NCBI GenBank assembly: GCA_031556525.1
Contig: JAVBSS010000043.1
Coordinates: forward strand, 1 to 25,481
Origin: JAVBSN01 sp031556525
GTDB lineage: Bacteria > Bacillota > Clostridia > Lachnospirales > Lachnospiraceae
Reading direction: 5' to 3'
Length of the DNA stretch: 25,481 nucleotides
The position numbers and the translations under genes were made by a program. This document shows positions 24,606-25,481 of this stretch, one piece after another. The notes under the pieces were generated by a model. The model was not told where the DNA came from. It searched no databases and worked only from the letters and a program-made list of their open reading frames with translations. The stretch's first letter is position 1; every line of letters begins with the position of its first letter.

Positions 24606-25376
24606 ATGATAACTAGTACAAACAATGGGGAAATTAAAGATATTGTAAAACTTCAAAAAAACACCAAGCTTCGTAAGAAGCAAGGTGTTTTTGTTGTGGA
24701 AGGAATAAGGATGTTTAGGGAGATTCCGAACACTCATATGGTTAAAACTTATGTAACAGAAGGATTTTATAATGAGCATAAGGATTTGTTTAAGGATATT
24801 AATTACGAATTAGTTGGGGAAAATGTATATAAGACAATGTCTGATACAAAAACTCCGCAAGGAGTAATGGCAATTGTTAAAGTATTTGAATATAGTATTA
24901 GTAGTATTATTAATAAAGAAAATCCTCTAATAATAGTTCTTGAGAATCTGCAAGATCCAGGAAATCTTGGAACAATTATAAGAACTGCAGAGGGCGCAGG
25001 TGTAGATGGAATAATAATGAGTAGAGATACTGTAGATGTGTATAATTCTAAGGTGGTTAGATCAACAATGGGATCTATATTTAGAGTTCCATTTGTATAC
25101 TCTGATAATATAGTAGATACGGTAGAAGAATTAAAAAGTAACAATATAAATGTATTTGCAGCTCATTTATCTGGAAAATCTTTTTATGATGAAGACTATT
25201 CTGGTGGAAGTGCATTTTTAATTGGTAATGAAGGAAATGGTCTTACAGATGAGTTGTCTGAATGTGCCAATAAGCTTATTAAGATAAAAATGATGGGTCG
25301 AGTTGAGTCGCTAAATGCGGCTACAGCGGCTACGGTATTGATGTATGAGGCAATGCGACAACGTAATACGATATAA
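24606..25376 (+). CDS. SpoU/TrmH-family RNA 2'-O-methyltransferase
   Basis: The 256-residue enzyme transfers a methyl group from SAM to a ribose 2'-OH of rRNA or tRNA. The N-terminal substrate-binding part has the usual KLRKKQGVFVVEG motif (about 20-32). The SPOUT knot has its three motifs: LENLQDPGNLGTIIRTAEG (motif 1, with Asn and Arg), FLIGNEGNGL (motif 2), and IKMMGRVESLNAATAATVL (motif 3). The form is closest to the RlmB/TsnR-like 23S rRNA methyltransferases, but the exact nucleotide cannot be told. AGAGGAAGG (24592-24600) precedes ATG 24606. It probably shares a transcript with dnaE. A 14-bp hairpin with terminator-like features lies inside its first 30 codons. Confidence 0.93.
   Translation: MITSTNNGEIKDIVKLQKNTKLRKKQGVFVVEGIRMFREIPNTHMVKTYVTEGFYNEHKDLFKDINYELVGENVYKTMSDTKTPQGVMAIVKVFEYSISSIINKENPLIIVLENLQDPGNLGTIIRTAEGAGVDGIIMSRDTVDVYNSKVVRSTMGSIFRVPFVYSDNIVDTVEELKSNNINVFAAHLSGKSFYDEDYSGGSAFLIGNEGNGLTDELSECANKLIKIKMMGRVESLNAATAATVLMYEAMRQRNTI
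24657..24698 (+). promoter_or_regulatory. Stable hairpin with GNRA loop inside the RNA methyltransferase 5' coding region
   Basis: Outer stem 24657-24665 with 24684-24692 (9 bp), a 2x2 A/A internal loop, inner stem 24668-24672 with 24677-24681 (5 bp), and a GTAA tetraloop (24673-24676). A T-rich run (TTTTTGTTG) follows the right arm. It looks like an intragenic attenuator or a protein-binding site. Confidence 0.6.
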
Positions 25377-25463
25377 GTCCATAAACGACTAAAAAAGGTG
25401 GTTATATATTTCCTGATTTTGGAATATCATATAGTACAGACAATATATTGATGTTCATACGAG

Positions 25464-25481
25464 AAAGGGAGAAAAATAATG
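25464..25481 (+). CDS. Start of a further gene at the right edge
   Basis: AAAGGGAG (25464-25471) is 7 bases before ATG 25479-25481, the last codon of the window. No residue beyond Met is available, so the product cannot be named. The 100 bases before it (25377-25478) hold no clear terminator or consensus promoter. Confidence 0.5.

Noticed and set aside
25401..25450. Promoter before the last gene (TTGGAA near 25419)
   Set aside because: The only -10-like sequences are poorly matched or at 19 bases spacing.
1..25481. tRNA, rRNA, CRISPR array, insertion sequence, riboswitch
   Set aside because: No cloverleaf, array-like repeat, transposase motif or known riboswitch core was seen in the gaps, all of which are under about 170 bases.

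Overview
The window is strongly AT-rich, has dense Shine-Dalgarno sites of the GGAGG type, and runs entirely on the + strand. Its chromosomal part is a classic Firmicutes housekeeping block (hprK, a ROK glucokinase, murB, rapZ, whiA, a Crh/HPr-like gene, dnaE). The gene content and order fit Clostridia, most likely a Lachnospiraceae-type organism; the species cannot be read from the sequence alone.

Region 1 (1 to about 8060) is the right-hand part of a siphovirus-type prophage, or of a tail-derived particle locus. In order it holds the end of a tail-region gene, a Gp15-like protein, a tiny zinc-ribbon protein, the tape measure protein, the distal tail protein (Dit), a Gp37-like baseplate hub carrying a large internal insertion, a tail-tip or receptor-binding protein with a collar-like C-terminus, a holin, and an N-acetylmuramoyl-L-alanine amidase. 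The genes overlap or nearly touch, so this is a late operon. It ends at a strong hairpin (8019-8060). No integrase, capsid or packaging gene is in view because the left side lies outside the window.

Region 2 (about 8040 to 10800) starts with a host-like extended -10 promoter overlapping that terminator. It carries a HEAT-repeat-like protein, then hprK with its own promoter, then a ROK glucokinase closed by a terminator. Region 3 (10800 to 13954) is murB-rapZ-whiA-crh-like, a tight operon comparable to the Bacillus yvcJ-yvcK-yvcL-crh order but without yvcK. The HPr paralogue has lost His15 (Glu instead) and kept Ser46, so it should be an HprK substrate and not a PTS phosphocarrier.

Region 4 (13955 to 20542) is accessory: a Ser-rich protein with a FliD-like C-terminal stretch, a 910-residue Sel1/TPR protein with two extra globular modules, a MocR/PdxR-type regulator, and a DUF4143-type ATPase with an altered nuclease-like motif. 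Region 5 (20543 to the end) has a DUF5662 protein, dnaE, a SpoU/TrmH-type RNA methyltransferase with a very stable hairpin inside its 5' coding region, and the start codon of one more gene at the right edge.

The most interesting signal is at 682-891. A Com-like zinc-ribbon mini-gene ends one base before an 11-bp perfect inverted repeat whose right arm contains the tape measure start codon. This layout recalls the phage Mu com-mom translational switch. No tRNA, rRNA, CRISPR array or insertion sequence was seen, and no stretch above 300 bases lacks a gene; the longest gap is about 170 bases, upstream of murB.
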